Origin: Schistosoma mansoni
Taxonomy: Eukaryota; Platyhelminthes; Trematoda; Strigeidida; Schistosomatidae
Direction of reading: 5' to 3'
Length of the DNA: 64,000 nt
Assembly (NCBI RefSeq): GCF_000237925.1
Contig: NW_017385999.1
Coordinates: 124,001-188,000, forward strand
Under the pieces are notes generated by a model, which ran no database searches, was not told the DNA's origin, and saw only the letters and a list, made by a program, of their open reading frames with translations. Below are positions 12,801 to 25,559 of this stretch, one piece after another; positions within the stretch are counted from its first letter, which is position 1; each line of letters begins with the position of its first letter. Position numbers and translations under genes: made by a program.

Positions 12801-15800
12801 TTTTAAACAGTTCTGATAAATCTTAAATTTATTTTGATTGGCTGACAATTAACATTTGGCTAAATAACCCAAACTATTCATAGTTTCTATATTTAAAAAA
12901 AACATCAAATTTTATTGTAACGCGGAAGTTATTAATTAAAATACTAATGTAGGATTCTGAATAACTAATTGTTATTAAATTTTATGTTTTACATCGTATA
13001 CATTGAATGAATTCATATGAAATAATGAAATAGAATATTATGAATCTTTCGCTAAATCTTACATTCTGTAAAATGTATTTAATAGGTATTGAATTTCCCC
13101 TTCTTTAAGCAAGATTCTTAACTTTTTAATGGTAGTTTTGGACCTAAACCAGTTCTAACCTATCATTTGTCAGATAATTGTAGAGAGCTGTCAGTTGTTA
13201 GATCTCTGTCTCAAGCTATTACTAGAGTACTGTTATAAAAACTAAGCATCAATCTTTATAAGTCTTTATTTAATTCTAAAACGAAAGATATACATTTTAT
13301 TGAATTTTAAACGAAATATAACTTGTTATATTCACATCCAAATAACCCATCAATTTCGGTTAGTAATTTACAAAAATAAATCTCAAGAGTATTGAACTAT
13401 CCAGGTGAATTTATTCAAGTTTACCTCCAAAATCCTAGAAGTAAGAAATGTTACAATAAAGAAATATAAAATCACTGTTCAGCGAGATTCAAAAGGTATT
13501 CATCCTAACTACTATCTTATAAATTCGATTATTGTGAATCTCCTCTTTCACTTAATCTTACATTGTGTAACATGTATTTAATAGGAACTACATAAAAAAA
13601 CCTTGAAGTTGTTCAATCAATTATAATAGGATATTCTGTATGTTCATTGTTTGACTCAACTAGATACTTATAAAAGCCCAATAGTATTCATCAAAAATAT
13701 ACTGAATGAATTGACGTCAACATTAGTAGTCATCGATCTATTCATATGATTTAAATTGATCTTTCATTCAGAATTTTTTTCAAGGTGTATGAAAAACTAA
13801 TTATCATCAATAAGTTTCAGATCAGATCTAAAATTGCACCTTATAATTATGATAATTGACTACTCAGAACTCTTAATCGTTTTAAAGTTTCTTCATAGTA
13901 TTTAAGTGAATCTCAAGTTAATATTGATTTTTTAAGCTTACTCTAGACTATCGCTCGTACATTTTCGGTGGTCTTGAATCTTGCTGGATGCTTCAATCAA
14001 ATTTTTTACTGTAGCACCATGAAATATATGTTAACTAAATGTATTTAAACTAAAATAATTTTCATGGTTTGTTGGTTTATCAAACTCATTCAGGTGCCAC
14101 TGTCAAAAATATGATACCTGATTCACAAACACCCTGAATAGCGCCTCAAATCTTCAAATTTCGATAGGAGCCTCTAAAATGTAGGCCATCAAACGATCCA
14201 GGGTTTTTAAATAAAGCACAAAGGTTTTCACCAGTATGCCGTAGGTTTGACTATTACCTCACTTAATTGCGTTTAGGAAGCCAGCTAATATCAATAATTC
14301 TCACTCCCAAGGTGAGGCTCGGAGTAGAAAATATGAACCTGGACTCAACAAATGAGTAACGAAAATAATAATATAATTTATCAACTCGAATCTATATTAT
14401 TCAACATCTAATCTTCAACAAAATACAGTGAGCGCTAACCAACACATCCAAGGATTTACCTCACTGTCTTTAAATACTTACAATGTTGGAATCATCGCGT
14501 CTACTGTTACAAGTTATTTGCAATTAATCTATACGTTTTATAAAGCACCTAACAAAGTTATGATGAATGACACTAGTAAATTAAGCTTATTGGTGAAACA
14601 AAGATGTTTTTGGCCACTTAGTAGTTTTTATATTTGCCACTGTAAAATATTGATTTCGGCTAATCAAAACTTATATCAGTCACTTTGATTACTACCGAAC
14701 ATTGAAAATCATTATTCAGTACATTGAATGACTAATTATACTTATTACTGAGGAATCAGAAATGAAACACAAAATAAGTAATAGTTATTATTGATTTGGT
14801 ATTATTTTTAAGTATAATCAACAATTTTATTATTTAATTATTAATAATAATTGTTATTATAATCTGATACAAGCCCTCAACTTTCTGGAAGTCTGATTAT
14901 TCTCTGAGTATGAAGTTCTTATTTGAAAATTAATCAGTACATTCAAATATTTTTTATAACTAATTAAGTGGGATATGTTAAATGGATTATCACTGTTTAA
15001 CGAATTCTCATAACTGCTTGATAAGAGAATCGATTATGCTTCTAGTCCTACCTGACTGAACGCAAATATTTCACGTAAATCCAATTAAAGTTACTGTGTT
15101 CATTTTCTCAAACAAAATTTAATCAACTTAAAGAGATCAAAAGACCGAACCATACTTTAACAATGAATATTTTGCTAAACCCTCACTTTAACGAATAGTA
15201 GACACCATCATTTCTCTAAGGCAACACCACAATATTAACCGATATTCTATTTAAAACTGTTTATCTCGGCTTAAACAAAGTTAGTATTTAGGTGAAATGT
15301 ATACATGGGACTATTTTGAAACGTGATTTTAATTTGGCCTTGTAAGGTCAAAACCCTATTTGTAAGGTTTTTACAGCCTCTGACTTTAATAAAACTATAA
15401 ATTGTTTACAGTTATTTGAGAAAAAAAATTTGAATAAAGGCTATAGTTTGTCTAGATTTGTTCAACACAACGATAGTTTTTATTACATTGTGACATCAAC
15501 TGAAAGTGAATGAAAACAGGCTAATTAAATTGACATAATCTTGGACCAATCAATATGTGAAATGAAGTATCACATAATTTCATCGGTGCGTTGCCTTTTT
15601 ACATAAAATAAGGTTTTCGAACTTTCCATAACATGGCTTTCAGCTATGAATTCTGTGAATTCATGTAAAAAAGTCAATCAAGAAATAAAGATTATCATTA
15701 ATATAGTTTGGTTGTAATAATTCGTTTTTCTAGCTACTGATTCTTACCAGAGATTCATATTACTTATTAAATAATGAATATAAGAAGCAATGGATAGATA

Positions 15801-16189
15801 TTTTGATCTACTGGATTTATTCAAAGATTCATAAATTTAATAGGGCAGTTCTGTTTTCGAATTTGTATATTTACTAACTAATCTTATACTTTTACCGTTA
15901 CCTGTATTTTTTTTCGTCCATTATTCTGTTGTTACTTTTGAGTTTTCATATCTACTACAAAATTTACATAAGTGGAAGAGAATTGAATGATAGATCTGTT
16001 GTAAATTAACAATCACTTTGTAAAGGCACAACATACAATAATTGTCTTTGGACAATCAACATCTGGGCGTTTGATATGATTAAATTTATCAGCTTACTAA
16101 TTGAATCTATGTTATGAATTATTTTATCATCATTTGTTAATTAGTTTCATTTGATTGTAGTAAATAGAAATATTTAAAACAATTCGATC
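12801..16189. other. AT-rich non-coding stretch
   Basis: No gene or repeat was supported. A short open frame at 14428-14688 has no motif, no splice context I trust and AT-rich codon use, so I do not call it. Confidence 0.55.
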
Positions 16190-16725
16190 ATTGTACACGG
16201 AAGAAAAGCATTCCTACAGTTCAAGAACATATCGAACTCAAAACAACTGTCAACCAACACCGAAGTCAGAATCTTCAATACGAATGTCAAGAAAATTCTA
16301 ATAAACAGAGCTAAGATGTGGAGAACTACTAAAACAATCGTCAAGAAGGTACATGTAGTTATAATCAGTCGTCTGCGTAAGATACTCGACATTCATTGGC
16401 CGGATACCATCAACAATAGCCTATTGTGGGAGAAGACAAACCAGCTTTTAGCCGTCGAGAAAATTAGGAAAACATGCTGGAAATGGATAGGACACACATT
16501 ATGGAAATCATCAAACTGCATCACGAGACAAGCCCTAACTTGGAGTCCTGAGAGTAAGCGGAAAAGAGGAAGTCCAAAGAACACATTGAGGTGAGAATTC
16601 GAATCAGACATATAAAGGATGAATAACACTTGGAAAGGATTGCGCAGGACAGAGTTAGGTGAAGAATGTTGGTTGGCGGCCTATTCTCCATTAAGAGGAG
16701 TAACAGGCCTAAGTAAGCAAATAAA
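16190..16725 (+). mobile_element. Old RTE-clade LINE 3' fragment (SR2-like)
   Basis: The plus strand encodes a diverged form of the C-terminal region seen intact at 37780-38160. It shows an [20 protein letters not shown] block, then [20 protein letters not shown] and [17 protein letters not shown]. The following 3' UTR (GAGTAACAGGCCTAAGTAAG near 16697) matches the end of the younger copies (GAGTAACAGGCGTAAGGAAG). It is 5'-truncated and much more diverged than the 37408 and 41350 copies, so it comes from an earlier round of insertion. Confidence 0.8.
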
Positions 16726-17389
16726 GAATCATCGTACACGATATGATATTCAATTAACTTGTTTTGAAGACTTTAAAATTAAAAAAACTCAAACAATTTT
16801 GTCTTAAAATCATTCATTAAAACAGTTCAAATTAAATTTATGTATTACACTGTTTTGGACTAACTTATTCTAATTATGTTCAATTTGATCATCTCAAATT
16901 TCAGAAACATGTATATACATATAAATAAATGAAATTTTTTATACTTCAACTTTTATTCAATATTCTATGAAACTAATAGTTTTTTTAAATTATTTTTATT
17001 TAAACAATCTATCATTCAGTGTTGCTATTGAAAATGAATGGAATAACAAAATTATTGAAAAAATTCAATCATTTTACCCCCCTATTTTCACTGGTAACTT
17101 ATCAACAAAAAAAACAAAAAATAAAAAAAAATAATCCTATCTTTTAGAGAATATAATGTTTACCAAAACTTTTTATTGATTTTATTTATTTTACAACTTC
17201 ATTTTCTTTATCTATTTTTTAATTAATGTAATAAAAAGACAGATATATTTCTAGTTTTTGCACCCCCACACATACATACACACATACAAAGAAAAAATTA
17301 ATATTTTAGAGGTAATTTAATAAATTTATTAAAACTGAAGTAATATTTTCCAAATATCAAAATTGAAATTAATGTATAAAACATCTTTC

Positions 17390-17935
17390 TTTAGAAGGGG
17401 GTTTTGTGGAGATTTTAGTAATTTTATATAGTTGAGATCATGAACCAATTGAAGTTAGACCACCGTAAAAAACCTGGAATACTGAACGGTCGTTTCGTCC
17501 TATTGTGTGACTCCTCAGCAGTGCGCATCCACGATTCCAACTCGCGAGATTTGAACCCAGGACCTATCAGTCTCGTGAACGAGCGCTTAACCACTAGACC
17601 ACTGAGCCGTCATTCAACGGTGTTAATGTTTAACTTCATCCAATCCACGAAATTGAGCAACCATTCACCAATGTTTTCAGTGAGTTGATATCTCCCCACA
17701 GACCTGGTTAAACTTCACCGGTCACTGCTTCTCACTAGAACTCTAGGAAATATCTCATGGAACCAGTCACTAGTGAGCATATAATCACTATTAAAACGGG
17801 GTTTTGTGGAGATCGTGGATGCTCCTTGCTGAGGAGTCCTACAATAGGACGAAACGGCCGTCCAGTGCTTCCAGGTTTTTCATGGTGGCCTAGCTTTAAT
17901 TAACTCATGATTTCAACTATATGAAATCTTTTATT
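17390..17935. mobile_element. Inverted-repeat element with a hammerhead motif and tRNA-like box in each arm (near full length)
   Basis: The left end (AGAAGGGGGTTTTGTGGAGA, about 17393) leads through TTGAGATCATGAACCAATTG and CTAGACC-like sequence into a hammerhead motif on the minus strand (17478-17530: core CTGAGGAG, stem II GTC..GAC, GAAAC). A tRNA-like segment on the minus strand follows (box-B-like GGGTTCAAATC, box A region around 17583-17605). The right arm repeats this on the plus strand: 17818-17872 has CTGAGGAGTCC, TACAATA loop, GGACGAAAC, then GGCCGTC at the expected cleavage triplet. The tail ends with a TCATGATTTCAACTATAT word, the mirror of the left end; the last bases are lost. 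In the minus-strand motif the cleavage triplet reads GTT rather than GTC. It has no coding capacity. Confidence 0.75.
17818..17872 (+). ncRNA. Candidate hammerhead ribozyme (minimal stem III)
   Basis: The conserved core CUGANGA is present as CTGAGGA. It is followed by a stem II of GTCC and GGAC around a 7-nt loop, the GAAA box, a very short stem III (ACGGCCGT, as in the SmAlpha ribozyme ACGCGCGT) and the cleavage triplet GTC. Stem I is imperfect here, because the 5' strand CTCCTTG differs from the CGCACTG of other copies that pairs with CAGTGC. Activity is not known. Confidence 0.6.
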
Positions 17936-18431
17936 TTATTTTTGTCCAATACCTATACGGACTTATATAGATTTAATTATTTCTTCATTTCATCAATAAA
18001 TGAAATAAAACAAGAAAGCAGGAATGAACAAATAACATGACAAATATTACTATACATTGAAAGAAACATTAAATACCATGACGACATTTAAAAAAACTCA
18101 GTTGAAATTAGCTATTTATAAATAGTAATTAATCCATAATAATTATTTGAACAAAAAAATAGAACCTTTTTATGGTAAAAGTAAAAAAAAACGTTATATA
18201 ATTTCAGTGGACACTTATGATCTATGATATGACATAATTGAACCTATGAATAGATTATTCAATTCTAATTAGTATCTATATGTAAAATAATCTATTTATA
18301 CTTAAATGTTTGATTTAAAAAGAAAATTATGAAAATCATTTCATTGTGCTAATATAAATACATCTTACGAGTTAGGAAATCATCCAATTTGAAAAGTTCA
18401 TGATAATATAAAACTGACTTTTATTGTAATT

Positions 18432-18595
18432 TCAGTCAGTCAGTCAGCTACAACGTAGGACCAGGTACATATATGCATCGGTCCAAGTTGCCATATCTCG
18501 TTAGCACAACAAGATGAACACCAAATTCATAGAAGTAATTAATTTAGTGGTGGTAATATATAAAAGAAAGATTATATATAAGGATATAGTACAAA
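18432..18595 (-). mobile_element. Solo RTE LINE 3' tail
   Basis: The plus strand reads CAGTCAGTCAGTCAGCTAC, then an ACATATATGCATCGGTCC block, CGTTAGCACAACAAGATGAA and TAATTTAGTGGTGGTAATAT. This is about 85-90% like the 3' UTR of the RTE copy at 5868-6060. Only the last ~160 bp were inserted, a severe 5' truncation typical of target-primed reverse transcription, with the TGAC repeat as the 3' terminus. Confidence 0.75.
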
Positions 18596-20170
18596 AAGGA
18601 AGATACATATTTTAATGTAGTTTGATTTAGGTAGAATAAAGAAAAAGTTATTTTAAACATTATGTCAAACAGTCTAAATGGCAAGTCAATAGTCATTTAA
18701 TTTATATAATAAATCTGATTTATCAGTCAATATTTAATAAATTGCAAATAGTTATTCAACATGTAAATAATTAATAACTAAGTAGAATGCATAGTGTCTA
18801 AAGCAAAAGTAGAAATATTGGCCACTTAAACGACAGTGTACTTCAACATAAAACGGAATTAAGTTCGAATCCTGCAATGATTAAACTTTTTATATGAATA
18901 TAAATATTACATCTGTTATTGATAAATTGTTTTATCAATAAACTGATTAATTATGTGATTTTTAATATCAATTTGTTGTGACTACTATAACTTGCCACTA
19001 TTAAGTATAATAAGCGACTATTTAGTTAATATTGTCTGCAACTATGCAGTTGGAAAACTGGAGAATCAAAATATTTTTTACTGGTGAATGAAGATTAAAT
19101 CCAGTAAGTTTATAAACGATTGGTAGATTCGTATTAGTACACAAATGTGGATGAAAAATATTCCACCGTTTAATTTTGACATCCTAGTTTGTTCACAATA
19201 ATTCCAATTATCTTCGCTTACCTACCAAACGATAATTGAATTGATTCTGCATTACGATTCATACTTTTCTTATTTCACTAGATAGCTTTACTTTATTCAC
19301 TCATAGTGAATATAACTAAATAAAGGCTATAGGTATAAACATTGCTCGTCAGTATCATAGATCTAAAATGCCATAAAAGAACTTTCTATACTACTTTCAA
19401 ATTACTTAAAATATTGAAAAATTTGGATTTCCTTTTTGTAATCCCTTATCAGAAGAATTTTTTATCCTAATTAACATATTTTTAAATAATAAGAACTATA
19501 TAGGAAGATATCGTAATAAACTTTGTCAACCACAAATCTATAGTGATAATCTTGTTAACCAACAGGAAATTAACTTTTTAAAATTTATATTTAAAATATT
19601 TATGTATTATTCAATTGAAATTTCGATTCGAATTAAGGATAACAGAAATTATAAAATAAAATTTACCTTATTACAGTCCAATTTTTTTTTATTAACTCAT
19701 AGTAACTAAAACTTACAGAATGGTATGTTCGTAATTTAAAAAATCACTTTTTAATGTTTTGACTAATGACCTTGAAACATTGAAAGATACAAATTATGGC
19801 ACTGAATGATTGTTGAAATAGAAATTTAATAATGTTTTGTAAAGTTGGTCATATGAAGTAGGGGAAATAAACGTTATAATAATCATTATTCATATTATGT
19901 ATAAGTTACAAGTATTCAATTGATGCACTAAGGACTTAACATTCAGTTCCTCTAGAAACTCAATCCATCTTAAACATATAAGAAATGAAGTCAGTGCCTT
20001 TTGATGGCAATTAGTATAACATCCATCATCGTGAAACACTTGGAAATTCAAAATTTAATTGCATTCACAGTCGCTTGTTTAATTTACCTATATTTAGTCA
20101 TATGAGCTAACAATAAAAATGTGTATATAAATGTTTGAGCTTTTTCTTTGTTTTTATGAAAGATCTGACT
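18596..20170. other. AT-rich non-coding stretch with a possible box B fragment
   Basis: No gene. 18835-18880 contains AAGTTCGAATCC, which fits a tRNA box B, after a weak gccac..aacg context. It may be a worn tRNA-derived SINE piece, but no ribozyme or tail accompanies it. Confidence 0.4.
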
Positions 20171-20174
20171 TGAT

Positions 20175-20360
20175 CACTCTCTTTCCAACTCAACAGCTCA
20201 GTTAATGATGAGTTGGCGTTTGAAGCAAGAGACACTGGATTTGAGTCCCAGTGTAAACTTTATTACTGGAATGGAATAACAGCCAGATGACGAGTTCAAA
20301 ATTGAACGAAACGTGTGTCTTAAATTACGTTATTAGCCATGATCCATCATTGTTAACGAG
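20175..20360 (+). mobile_element. SmAlpha-like SINE copy (tRNA-like part plus worn hammerhead)
   Basis: A tRNA-like stretch (box A region CAGCTCAGTTAATGATG near 20195, box B GGATTTGAGTCC near 20230) is followed 50 bases on by GATGACGAGTTCAAAATTGA, then ACGAAACGTGTGTC (20285-20322). The order tRNA-like head, hammerhead core, tail is that of SmAlpha. The core reads ATGACGAG where CTGACGAG is expected, so catalysis is doubtful. The head upstream of the tRNA-like part is missing or unrecognisable. Confidence 0.65.
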
Positions 20361-22678
20361 CAAGAAATGTGTGTTAAGTGCCATTCGAAATTATTTGTGT
20401 AAGTCCTTTACTTACCAGAAATGTACACAAATATCTTAAAATTCTGGGCTCTTTACATACTGCGGCGCATACAACTAATCGTGAGTATTTTCCCGCTAAT
20501 CCACGTATTCGAAAGATATATAAGAAAATCATTTTTAATTAATCTTTGGAGTGGAAATTTTCAACTACAACTAATAATGTGTCTAAATAAATATAAGGAA
20601 TAAAAACGGTTTCTGACACCACTGATAAGCAAAATGACATATTGTGTGGTTAATATGTTCATATAATAGACATACATGTGTATCCACCAAAGGCATTCCT
20701 GATGCCTTTGTGATTAAAAGTAAAAATCAGTCATCAGAAGTCTGACTTTCAAACACTTCTGCTTGGATAGTTATTGTCAGTGTTGTACAAAAAGCATTCA
20801 GTATATAATTATTTTATTCCACATTAATTAAGTTATTAAGACAATTATTAAAATAAAAAACGAACTTAGAACTTGTAAAAACAGCAGTAAATATCTCAGG
20901 TTATTCACAACATTTTCCAACACTAGTAATATTTTGCGCCCAGAACATTCAGTCATTTTTCAGTTCATTCAGTAAAAAAGTACCTTACATTAGAGTCTTA
21001 GTCTTATTACCCTTTTCATGCTGAAAAGCTGGAGTCATTTCCAACTGTACGAACAATCGAATGTAACTGGGACGGATATCCAAAGTTTAACTAACAGATA
21101 TAGTAGACCTAATGCCACAAAATGAATTTTTTAATAAAAATTGTATTGTATCTCGCAATACTCATCAGCCATAAGTATAAGATGTAACAGCCATTGAACC
21201 TTTGCGGATAACCTTAATCAGCAGATGCTCACTAAAGTAATTGAGCCGAGTTAAACGTTAAACAACAAGTAAACAACTACTTCGATTACTTTAATAAATT
21301 TTATTAATATTTCTTTAAATAGAGAATTACTTCAAAGCATTATGTTTTCATCTTATTGTTTGTTATTTTTTAACGCAATTAAAATGAAGTATCTTAGTTA
21401 CCCAGTTTTAAAACAGAATACATTTGAGAAGAGATTTATTTTTTTACATGAAAATAACTATGAAGTCTAAAATATTCATACGGTGCTTAATAGTTATGAA
21501 GTAAAATGGATCAATATTATAAGATTTACACTCATATTTACTGATTTCAAAGTTACCCTCCAATTTGTCTTTCATTTTGAAAGCATTCCATTTCCAGAAG
21601 TGCGAATCAGTAAAGACATTACTGCGTTAGTCTTAATAAAAAAAATTCACATTTACCTAAATAGTAAACTTTTCATTGATCAGTATGGTATAATAAAAAT
21701 ATTACCAAACTCATTAAATCATACACAGTTACATAATATGTAATCTAAGTTATAACTTCCCTTCTTATATGCACGGTCTATACTTTTGAGCAATTTATGA
21801 CTGTTAGTAGTTTTAAAAAAGAGGGATCGATTGTATTATTATTATTATTAGTGAAAAACATATTTTAAAGGACACTTGAAAAATGTTGCTGTGTGTGCTC
21901 TTTTTAAAAAAAACATACATTTGATCATAACAATTGAATTACTAGAAATTTTATTGACATAATTTTTATTTGTAAACATTTGATCATATCGATTTTAAAG
22001 TACCGAAAAATATGCTTTCAGCTAAATGCATTCCGTTTTTTTGCATTTTAATTAACAAATTATGAACATTCTTACATAACCGATTTATATAGATGAACAA
22101 AAGAGTGTTTATTTAAATGAAAGTACTACTTAATTTTAAGTTAATTCATTCAGTTTTAGTTTTGGACCATGAATGATTAATTTGAATTAAAAACAAATTA
22201 ATTAATCATTGTTTTTCTGTTGTATTTTATTTGGGCTCGTTGTTAGGAAGTATTGGAGGGTACGATTCTTGGATAAAACAACTGTTTAATAACGCTTCAC
22301 CCGGTTTGCGTTCTTTTCTTTATACATTTCGGTATAACGTAGATAATAATCGTGGGTAAATGATATGGACTTGACAATTTTCTCGGATATTTACAGCCTG
22401 GAAATATTGTCACTAGTTTAAAACATTTGATGTATATGCTTTGTGTAAAACTTTCAGAAACCTGTTAATCAAGTTTGAAAGTGACATGCACATAGAATCG
22501 TAAAGAGGAAATAGATTTGCTAGAGTTATTGGAATTTTTTCATGACCTTAATCATTATTCAAACCTTAACTATATGTGTATCCTGAAATAGAAAACCATG
22601 AAGCTCACTCAGATAGGTTTTCGGATCTGCAACATTAATTATTATTTTACATAATACCAAGTTCAAAAAACGGTCAAT
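20361..22678. other. AT-rich non-coding stretch
   Basis: No gene was supported. Two short open frames (20421-20603, 21483-21743) have no motif or conservation I recognise. Confidence 0.5.
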
Positions 22679-23110
22679 TTCTCAAGAAGAGATTAGATAA
22701 GAAATCACCATGGTTCTCCTGTGTCTCTACTTAATTTATCTTAAAAGATAAACGTTTTATACTCTTTGACAAACTACGTTTAGTTTGCTTGATATATCAA
22801 CCGATTGGTCTTTCGTACTTCGTTTAAAGTGAATGTAATGTAGATGACTAAGATATCTTACTAAATCGCTTGTTAGTGATATTGTATATGTTTACTTAAC
22901 CTCAGTAGACCTACAAATACGCAACTGCTGTTACGATAAATAAAGTTCACTATATTGAAGATAGATACGAATTTTGATAAGCTATCCATGAAATTATGAA
23001 TGATCAAAGAAAAAAAATGAATCGATAAGATTATATAGCTTTTTTCCCCTCCTGTTTTACAACTCCATTGATATAAGTTTAACTTGTAGCTGAGTGATTT
23101 CTAATTCCAC
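22679..23110 (+). repeat. Direct duplicate block, copy 1 (~431 bp)
   Basis: From TTCTCAAGAAGAGATTAGAT to TGAGTGATTTCTAATTCCA this block is identical, wherever I compared it, to 23770-24201. The two copies lie in direct orientation on either side of the 200-N gap at 23358-23557. The near-perfect identity means either a recent tandem duplication or an assembly error at the gap. Confidence 0.85.
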
Positions 23111-23357
23111 TTTAAGTTATAAGACTGTAGGTTATCATTAGAAAGATTCATTCGAGACTATAAACGACCCCATAACCTGTTCCCTTCCCCTCTAATGTCA
23201 TAATCTAAGAAGTCATTCGTATTCTATTTGAGTCATAACAAACATGTAACTGACTAGCTGTAGTTAGTAATATTAGTAATATCATATTGATTAGTTTTTA
23301 TTGGTATGTAGATTTTATTTAATTTAATTTTAACATATAAATCACCTACGATTTCTT

Positions 23358-23557
23358 NNNNNNNNNNNNNNNNNNNNNNNNNNNNNNNNNNNNNNNNNNN
23401 NNNNNNNNNNNNNNNNNNNNNNNNNNNNNNNNNNNNNNNNNNNNNNNNNNNNNNNNNNNNNNNNNNNNNNNNNNNNNNNNNNNNNNNNNNNNNNNNNNNN
23501 NNNNNNNNNNNNNNNNNNNNNNNNNNNNNNNNNNNNNNNNNNNNNNNNNNNNNNNNN
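23358..23557. other. Assembly gap, 200 N
   Basis: A 200-N placeholder between two copies of a 431-bp direct duplication. The real distance, and even the reality of the duplication, is uncertain. Confidence 0.95.
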
Positions 23558-23611
23558 ATTAGCTAGTGTTTAATTGCTGCTTTTTAAAATCTATACTTCA
23601 TTTGACTACAG

Positions 23612-23770
23612 TGCTGATCATCACATAACATCAGGTCTTCTTCAGTCTTTGCAAATTATGATTGAATTAAGTGGGAAGTTACATTTGGATGAATCTCGAG
23701 ATGCTTTCTCTATAACATTGTGTAGAGCTGCACTGCCATCTTCATTTGGACGTTCTTTATTGGCAACTCA
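23612..23770 (+). CDS. MON2: Single exon of a MON2-like gene (partial)
   Basis: The exon begins after an acceptor (CTTCATTTGACTACAG, end at 23611) and reads in one frame for about 53 codons. The segment SGKLHLDESRDAFSITLCRA, followed by ALPSSFGRSLLA, matches the CGRLGLVTSRDAF..AICKGSLPPHYALTVLN region of animal MON2 as I recall it. MON2 is a large Sec7-family-like scaffold at the trans-Golgi and endosomes that acts with DOPEY proteins in retrograde traffic. No other exon of this gene was found in the window, so the gene probably has very long introns here. The frame meets a stop at 23790-23792 with no donor before it, and the change from MON2-like sequence coincides with the start of the duplicated 431-bp block. 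The exon's true 3' end is therefore probably lost or misassembled. The alternative is a dead exon duplicate. Confidence 0.6.
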
Positions 23771-24201
23771 TTCTCAAGAAGAGATTAGATAAGAAATCAC
23801 CATGGTTCTCCTGTGTCTCTACTTAATTTATCTTAAAAGATAAACGTTTTATACTCTTTGACAAACTACGTTTAGTTTGCTTGATATATCAACCGATTGG
23901 TCTTTCGTACTTCGTTTAAAGTGAATGTAATGTAGATGACTAAGATATCTTACTAAATCGCTTGTTAGTGATATTGTATATGTTTACTTAACCTCAGTAG
24001 ACCTACAAATACGCAACTGCTGTTACGATAAATAAAGTTCACTATATTGAAGATAGATACGAATTTTGATAAGCTATCCATGAAATTATGAATGATCAAA
24101 GAAAAAAAATGAATCGATAAGATTATATAGCTTTTTTCCCCTCCTGTTTTACAACTCCATTGATATAAGTTTAACTTGTAGCTGAGTGATTTCTAATTCC
24201 A
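23770..24201 (+). repeat. Direct duplicate block, copy 2 (~431 bp)
   Basis: Partner of 22679-23110. Its first bases overlap the end of the MON2-like exon, which is where exon-like sequence stops. After 24201 the two copies diverge abruptly. Confidence 0.85.
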
Positions 24202-25060
24202 TTAGCTATTACTATACATTCAGTCATTTGAACAGTGATGACGTTGAACCTTTTAATTGCTCATGAACTAGTTGATATCGTGTTATCGAAGTAACACAAC
24301 AATAAACTAATCTAATAAAATATCTATCATTAAAGGTTTTATTGCCATCATCCGGTGCTTCTGACATTAAGAATTATGAAATCGTGGAATTTATTATATC
24401 AACACTTCTAACTTCAGATTTTGTGTTCTAACCTGAAAATGAAAATTAACTGATACAATCTCTCTGTTTTAATGATGTAACGAAATTATGAACTGCAGAC
24501 TTTACAATTCTAATTCATTCACTTACGGTAAAATAGAATTTTTTAATATGAAAATACCAAACATAAAATGAACAATGATAGTATATGAAGTCAAAAATAT
24601 CTATTATGTAGTAAGGTTCATAAAGATATGAAGTATAATTATATTATGATGAATATTAGATACAGCATAATTAATCATTAGGTGAAATGGTTCAATATGG
24701 TTAGTTCAATGCCTATATTAATTTTTTTATATTAGAACAATTTTTTATAATCCTTGTTTAAAGTACCCATTAAGATCAAAACCCATGACTAAGGGAACCA
24801 CGAATAAGTTTATGGTAGTTTTTTTCTTTGCTTTTTTTGTTTTAGCGTCATTATTTTCACAGTTCTCAAGCCAAAATGAATTTCATATTATTCATGACGT
24901 ATAATTATGTTAATTTCACGGATTATTTCTCATTACATATAATGAATTCGAGTGAAATGTAAATTATGTATCTCATTCGTCTTTATTAATAAACAATCCA
25001 CAGATATTCACATGTGGATCAATTTTTAGTAGCCTGTAATTAAAAATGATTAAAATTTAA
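24202..25060. other. AT-rich non-coding stretch
   Basis: No gene or named repeat was recognised. It is probably intron or intergenic DNA beside the MON2-like exon. Confidence 0.5.
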
Positions 25061-25064
25061 TTTT

Positions 25065-25398
25065 ATGTAGTTCAGCCAATTGAAGCTAGACCACCATGGA
25101 AAACCTGGAAGCACTGGACGGTCATTTCGTTCTATTGTGGGACTCCTCAGCAGTGAGCATCCACAATAACACCTCGTGAGATGCAAACCCAGGACCTACC
25201 AGTCTTGCGCCGGCTCAGTGGTCTATCAGTTAAGTGCTCTGGCGGGATCGTGGATGCGCACTGCTGAGGATTCTCACAAAAGGACGAAACGGCCGTCCAG
25301 TGCTTCCAGATTTTCCATGGTGGTCTAGCTTCAATTGACTCATGATCTCAACTATATAAAATTACTAAAAATCTCCACAAAACCCCCTTCTGATGAAA
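25065..25398. mobile_element. Inverted-repeat hammerhead element (best preserved compact copy)
   Basis: The left arm (25072-25200, minus orientation) and right arm (25245-25398, plus orientation) mirror each other, and both carry a hammerhead motif. Minus motif, 25106-25155: CTGAGGAGTCCC, loop, then AACGAAATGACCGTCC, with a CACTG/CAGTG stem I. Plus motif, 25247-25300: GCGCACTG, CTGAGGA, TTCTCACAAAAGGA, CGAAAC, GGCCGTC, CAGTGC. The centre holds tRNA-like boxes head to head: box-B-like GGGTTTGCATCTC on the minus strand and box-A-like CTCAGTGGTCTATCAGTTAA on the plus strand. The right terminus is CTCCACAAAACCCCCTTCT, the mirror of the left terminus at 17393. The left outer end is lost. Confidence 0.75.
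25247..25300 (+). ncRNA. Candidate hammerhead ribozyme (complete core)
   Basis: All core parts are present in order: stem I strand GCACTG, CTGAGGA, stem II TTCT pairing with AGGA around a CACAAA loop, GAAA, minimal stem III ACGGCCGT, triplet GTC, then CAGTGC closing stem I. It is the best plus-strand candidate in the window. The minus strand at 25106-25155 carries a second good candidate. Self-cleavage is inferred from the motif. Confidence 0.65.
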
Positions 25399-25559
25399 TT
25401 TAATTAATAATGATTACTATTGAATATGAAATTTATTATTATCAAATGCACATACTTTAAACCTGTTCCATCTAAACAATTACTCTTGTACAATCGTCGA
25501 AATGTCTGTTATAGATACTTCTAGTCATTCCTTACATTACTTAAGACAAAGGTTTTTAT

